Below, one piece after another: positions 23,278-26,146 of a stretch of DNA of 26,146 bases. The DNA comes from Clostridia bacterium (GTDB lineage: Bacteria > Bacillota_A > Clostridia > Oscillospirales > CAG-272), in NCBI GenBank assembly GCA_017632155.1, contig JAGBRZ010000061.1, positions 1 to 26,146 on the forward strand, in the 5' to 3' direction. Both the position numbers and the translations under genes were made by a program. The first letter of the stretch is position 1. Every line of letters starts with the position of its first letter. The notes under the pieces are model-generated. The model was not told where the DNA came from. It saw only the letters and a list, made by a program, of their open reading frames with translations, and did no database searches.

Positions 23278-23295
23278 GCCTCGGAGCTTTTTTGT
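23278..23295. repeat. Right arm of the 18-bp inverted repeat, half of a split terminator
   Basis: GCCTCGGAGCTTTTTTGT is the exact complement of 22356-22373. It lies five bases beyond the stop of the minus-strand Ig-protein gene, the position expected for that gene's terminator. Confidence 0.85.
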
Positions 23296-23299
23296 TTAA

Positions 23300-25711
23300 T
23301 TAGGTGAAATTCTTTTTGTAGTAAATTATCAGGGCGATGAGAGCGACAACGATTACCACAATAACGATGATCCAAAGAGAGAGAAGGGAAGGTCCTCTGT
23401 CCTTGTCTCCCGTATTGGGCTCGGTCGTGGTTTCCCCATCTGTTGTTACTTCTTCGGGAGAAGTAGTAACCTCGTTTTCTGTTGTAACCTCGGGCGCGCT
23501 TGTTTCGGGCTCGGTGGTTACTTCGGGGCCGACGTTTGTGTTTTCAGTTGACGATTCATCGGGTGGAAGAGTCGTATCTTCGGGTCCCGAAGTGACGGGA
23601 GGAACAGGCTCGGTGGTTTCCGGAGGATTGGTTTCCGCACCGTTGACTGTGATGGGAACGATCACGGTGAGTTCCCTGAAGGATACGGTGATCTCCTTTG
23701 TATCTCTTGTAATGATGGAAGGAGAGAAGGAATAATAACCGTCCGGAACTCTGGGAGAGGTGAGCGATCTGTCTTTGTAGACGAGAATCAGTTCAAGTCC
23801 CGCGGGATCAAACGACTCACCGATCTCATACGTGGTTTTGATGGGCTGTCTAGATACAAGAAGGCTTTCTACCTCAGCGGGGGTAACGGTGATCTCGATG
23901 GGATATGTATATTCAACGCCTTCGTATTCGTAAATCGCGTGAATGATGTATTTTTCCGTTGCATTTGTCAAAAGCACGATCGAGGAACCAAGCTCAGGAG
24001 AGAAAGAGAAGCTTGAAGGAACGATGCTTGACATATCGTTAAATATGAGGGCAAGTGCAAGTCCGTCGGGGTCAAATTTGTCACCTTCAGCATAAATAAG
24101 CTTGCTCGGCTGCGAGGTTGCAATGAGCGCGGTGGGCACTTTCTTTATGACCGTGATGGGAAGAATGACTTCGCAATACTTGTCCGTGCCGTCGTTCGCA
24201 GAGATCGTTACGGAGGTGATATCGGTTGTAAGCGGAGTGCTTAACGCGGGGGTGAAGGTCAATGTATTATGGTCGATAATCGCGGAAGTACCATCCGAGA
24301 AAACAGCCTGGATCAAAAGACCCGAGGTGTTAAGAACGTTGCCTTCGTAATAATTCAGCACGCTGGGCGCGCCTATGATGCTGAGCGATACAATGTAAGA
24401 TTCGTTGCCAACCGAGATCGAAATATTTGTCTTTGCTCCGAAATATTCCGCAGTGACGTACTTATCCGCAGCTGTAAGAGGCGTGGGATAGGTCAGAGTA
24501 TAGTCAGCGGGGAGGAGCAGAACGCGGTGTCCGTTTGAGTATTCAATGGCAAGTGAAAGACCCGTGCGATCAAAGATCTCGCCAACCTCGTAGTGGATCT
24601 TGTTCGGATGATTGATAACGGTCAAAGTTCCCTCGGGAATAGAGGAACCAAGGAAATCTTTAAGATCGAATCCATTGTGGGATGCCGTGATCTTGCTTCC
24701 GAAAACAGCCATGGAAGGAGCTTCAATGACGACCTCGGAGGTAATGTTGACCGTTGCGCCGTCGGAATAGATCGCATAAGCACGGAACTGATCGAGTGAG
24801 ATCGTATCACCGTAGTAATAAGCTTCCTCAAGACCGGTGATCTTGTATCCGGAAATGGGAAGAACTTCAAGCTCAAGGTCTATGGTCTGTGTATCTACTA
24901 TGATGCCGATCGTGGTTTTACCAAATTCGTTTGCGCGTATAATATTTTCGGGATAGGTAATGTCAAATGTTGACAGAGTTTTCGAAATGGTGCGTGCTTC
25001 ATCGAAATATACGGTAATGCTGAGGCCGCGGGGAGCGTCGGGGGTCAGTCCCTCGTAAAGGTAAGCGGTCTCTGCGCCGATAAATTCGTGATAAAGAACT
25101 GGCTGAACGTTTATCTGCGCCTCTGCGGTATATTCGGTGTTTCCAACGGTATATGTAGCTTTAACGGATTTTTGATCGGAGGAAAGCAGCTCACCAAACT
25201 CGGGGTAGAATGTGCAAAGAGAGCTGTCAATTATCTCGACAGAGCCGTCAGCTTTAATGGCTTTGACTTCAAAATCAGAGGGCGAAAGCACGTCGAATGC
25301 ATAGTAGTCGGTTTTGTTTGCTGTCAGCTCAATTTGAACAACAGCACTTGCAAAGGGATCGGGTTCGACAACGATGCTGAGGCTATGTGTAAGGTTACCG
25401 CACACAAAGGTTATGCTTGTAACATCCGTGGTCAAGGGACCCGTTTCAAGGTAAGTGAGCTCATCTGCCGTCAGAAGCGTGCTGCCGCCACCGGCAAAAT
25501 AAACCAAGCCGTACAATCCGGTGGGATCAAAAAACTCACCTTCGATATATTGGGTCTTGCAGTAGGATGTGTTGGCAAGAGAGAAGCCTGTTACAGTTCT
25601 GTTTCCAATCGGGTCGTTAAAGGCGTTATCTGCGTAAGCCGCAATGGAGAAAAGTGAAACGACCGACGAGAGACAGAGAAGTAAGATAAGGAATTTCAAA
25701 GTCTTTCTCAT
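23300..25711 (-). CDS. Secreted, membrane-anchored protein of repeated Ig-like domains
   Basis: An 803-residue surface protein. It has a signal peptide (1-27, cleavage near AYA/DNAF), then seven to eight bacterial Ig-like (Big_3-type) repeats of 75-90 residues up to about 690. Typical units read YEVGEIFDRTGLSLAIEYSNG, YAEGDKFDPDGLALALIFND and YEIGESFDPAGLELILVYKD. A Thr/Pro/Glu-rich stalk follows (691-774), then one membrane helix (about 778-797) and the tail YYKKNFT. There is no LPxTG motif, so it is held by the helix and not by sortase. Such proteins act in adhesion or as wall-spanning spacers; no enzymatic domain is present. AAAGGA (25728-25723) and a consensus promoter support the start. 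The most N-terminal repeats are the most diverged. Confidence 0.9.
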   Translation of the reverse strand: MRKTLKFLILLLCLSSVVSLFSIAAYADNAFNDPIGNRTVTGFSLANTSYCKTQYIEGEFFDPTGLYGLVYFAGGGSTLLTADELTYLETGPLTTDVTSITFVCGNLTHSLSIVVEPDPFASAVVQIELTANKTDYYAFDVLSPSDFEVKAIKADGSVEIIDSSLCTFYPEFGELLSSDQKSVKATYTVGNTEYTAEAQINVQPVLYHEFIGAETAYLYEGLTPDAPRGLSITVYFDEARTISKTLSTFDITYPENIIRANEFGKTTIGIIVDTQTIDLELEVLPISGYKITGLEEAYYYGDTISLDQFRAYAIYSDGATVNITSEVVIEAPSMAVFGSKITASHNGFDLKDFLGSSIPEGTLTVINHPNKIHYEVGEIFDRTGLSLAIEYSNGHRVLLLPADYTLTYPTPLTAADKYVTAEYFGAKTNISISVGNESYIVSLSIIGAPSVLNYYEGNVLNTSGLLIQAVFSDGTSAIIDHNTLTFTPALSTPLTTDITSVTISANDGTDKYCEVILPITVIKKVPTALIATSQPSKLIYAEGDKFDPDGLALALIFNDMSSIVPSSFSFSPELGSSIVLLTNATEKYIIHAIYEYEGVEYTYPIEITVTPAEVESLLVSRQPIKTTYEIGESFDPAGLELILVYKDRSLTSPRVPDGYYSFSPSIITRDTKEITVSFRELTVIVPITVNGAETNPPETTEPVPPVTSGPEDTTLPPDESSTENTNVGPEVTTEPETSAPEVTTENEVTTSPEEVTTDGETTTEPNTGDKDRGPSLLSLWIIVIVVIVVALIALIIYYKKNFT

Positions 25712-25753
25712 ATATTAAACCGTCCTTTCGTACAGTATAACTATTCACAGTAT

Positions 25754-25782
25754 ATTATAACACTATGTGCGTATTTTGTCAA
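25754..25782 (-). promoter_or_regulatory. Consensus promoter of the Ig-like surface protein gene
   Basis: On the minus strand TTGACA (25782-25777), a 17-base spacer and TATAAT (25759-25754). Both boxes are full consensus, so the surface protein is probably well expressed. Confidence 0.9.
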
Positions 25783-25814
25783 GTTAAATTTGTGAACAAA
25801 CTTTTTTATAAAAG

Positions 25815-25844
25815 AAAAGGCCACCGCTTGCGCGATAGCCTTTT
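25815..25844 (-). terminator. Intrinsic terminator after rpmA
   Basis: A 13-bp stem with two G-U pairs and a GCAA tetraloop on the minus strand, followed there by CTTTTATAAAAAAG. It ends the ribosomal-protein transcript just upstream of the surface-protein promoter. Confidence 0.85.
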
Positions 25845-25850
25845 CCTGAC

Positions 25851-25869
25851 GGAACGCAGTATGCGTTCC
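25851..25869. other. Small perfect hairpin between rpmA and its terminator
   Basis: GGAACGCA (25851-25858) and TGCGTTCC (25862-25869) form an 8-bp stem with a three-base loop, 14 bases past the rpmA stop. It has no U-tract; it may protect the mRNA 3' end or assist the terminator. Confidence 0.55.
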
Positions 25870-25883
25870 CTTGGGGTAGAGAA

Positions 25884-26146
25884 TTAGTCAGCGTAAACGC
25901 TAACCTGCTTCTTACCGCCAGCCTTGTGCTCGAACTTGACCTTACCGTCGATCAGAGCGAAGAGGGTGTGGTCGGTGCCCATACCAACATTGTTGCCGGG
26001 ATGAACAGCGGTTCCTCTCTGTCTGATGATGATATTGCCGGCGATAACGGGCTGACCGTCGGTCTTCTTAACGCCAAGTCTCTTGGACTCGGAATCACGA
26101 CCGTTCTTGGTAGAACCCACGCCCTTCTTATGAGCAAAGAACTGTA
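25884..26146 (-). CDS. rpmA: 50S ribosomal protein L27, 5' end cut by the window
   Basis: The visible part encodes [22 protein letters not shown] and continues to KKQVSVYAD, the full conserved L27 body; only the first few codons lie beyond the window edge. L27 sits at the peptidyl-transferase centre of the large subunit. The segment QFFA/HKKG is the site at which Firmicutes L27 precursors are cut by the Prp protease, which exposes the mature N-terminus. Genes for Prp (ysxB) and L21 (rplU) are expected just outside the window, upstream on the minus strand. A shorter start inside the window, the GTG of KKGVGSTK, is rejected because the upstream codons are plainly L27. Confidence 0.96.
   Translation of the reverse strand, partial: QFFAHKKGVGSTKNGRDSESKRLGVKKTDGQPVIAGNIIIRQRGTAVHPGNNVGMGTDHTLFALIDGKVKFEHKAGGKKQVSVYAD

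Noticed and set aside
23300..23400. Sortase (LPxTG) anchoring of the Ig-like protein
   Set aside because: No LPxTG or similar motif precedes the terminal helix; the stalk ends NTGDKDRGP.

Overview
This 26 kb window looks like ordinary chromosome from a Gram-positive, low-to-mid-GC bacterium of the class Clostridia, most likely an uncultured gut-type lineage. Evidence: sigma-A promoters of TTGACA-17-TATAAT type, AAGGAGG-like ribosome binding sites, an FMN riboswitch before a RibU-type ECF transporter, a SAM-I riboswitch before metK, recD2/comF/rlmB/gpmI/lgt/folD of Firmicutes type, the paired radical-SAM genes (TIGR03960/TIGR03936 families), and an L27 with the Firmicutes-style cleavable N-terminus (FFA/HKKG). 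The exact genus cannot be read from the sequence. I count 22 protein genes, no rRNA, tRNA or CRISPR, and one small probable insertion.

Layout. 1-2100: FMN riboswitch and ribU, then a DUF368 (polyprenyl-phosphate transporter-like) gene with its own promoter. 1909-6706: promoter, SAM-I riboswitch, metK, a small membrane-anchored protein of unknown function, recD2 and comF, the last three tightly coupled. 6811-14338: a likely six-gene operon from one good promoter: mreB, rlmB, a large membrane protein that I read as a catalytically dead P1B-type ATPase relative, the TIGR03960 and TIGR03936 genes, and an XRE regulator fused to a four-helix membrane domain. 14389-16891: a PHP phosphoesterase and an MFS transporter separated by five back-to-back hairpins. 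16954-18606 (minus): gpmI, convergent with the MFS gene over a shared 20-bp terminator. 18762-20367: an Mrp/Nbp35-type Fe-S carrier ATPase and a SanA/YdcF-like (DUF218) protein. 20583-22347: lgt and folD, overlapping. 22356-23295: an AT-rich GNAT acetyltransferase cassette with an array of mini-hairpins. 23300-25711 (minus): a secreted, membrane-anchored protein of repeated Ig-like domains. 25884-26146 (minus): rpmA, cut by the window end.

The most interesting points are: (1) the P1B-ATPase-like protein that keeps the eight-helix layout but has lost the phosphorylated Asp, the CPC-type motif, most of the actuator domain and the hinge motif, and has gained a long acidic N-terminal tail; (2) an 18-bp perfect inverted repeat, 900 bp apart, which would make a bidirectional terminator between folD and the Ig-protein gene if the material between its arms were removed, implying that a GNAT cassette landed in the terminator loop; (3) the cassette's hairpin array, where mini-hairpins are spaced by GTGATAT on one side and ATATCAC on the other, so the spacers can pair with one another in a nested tree. 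All functional assignments rest on recognised motifs and gene order; no database search was run.
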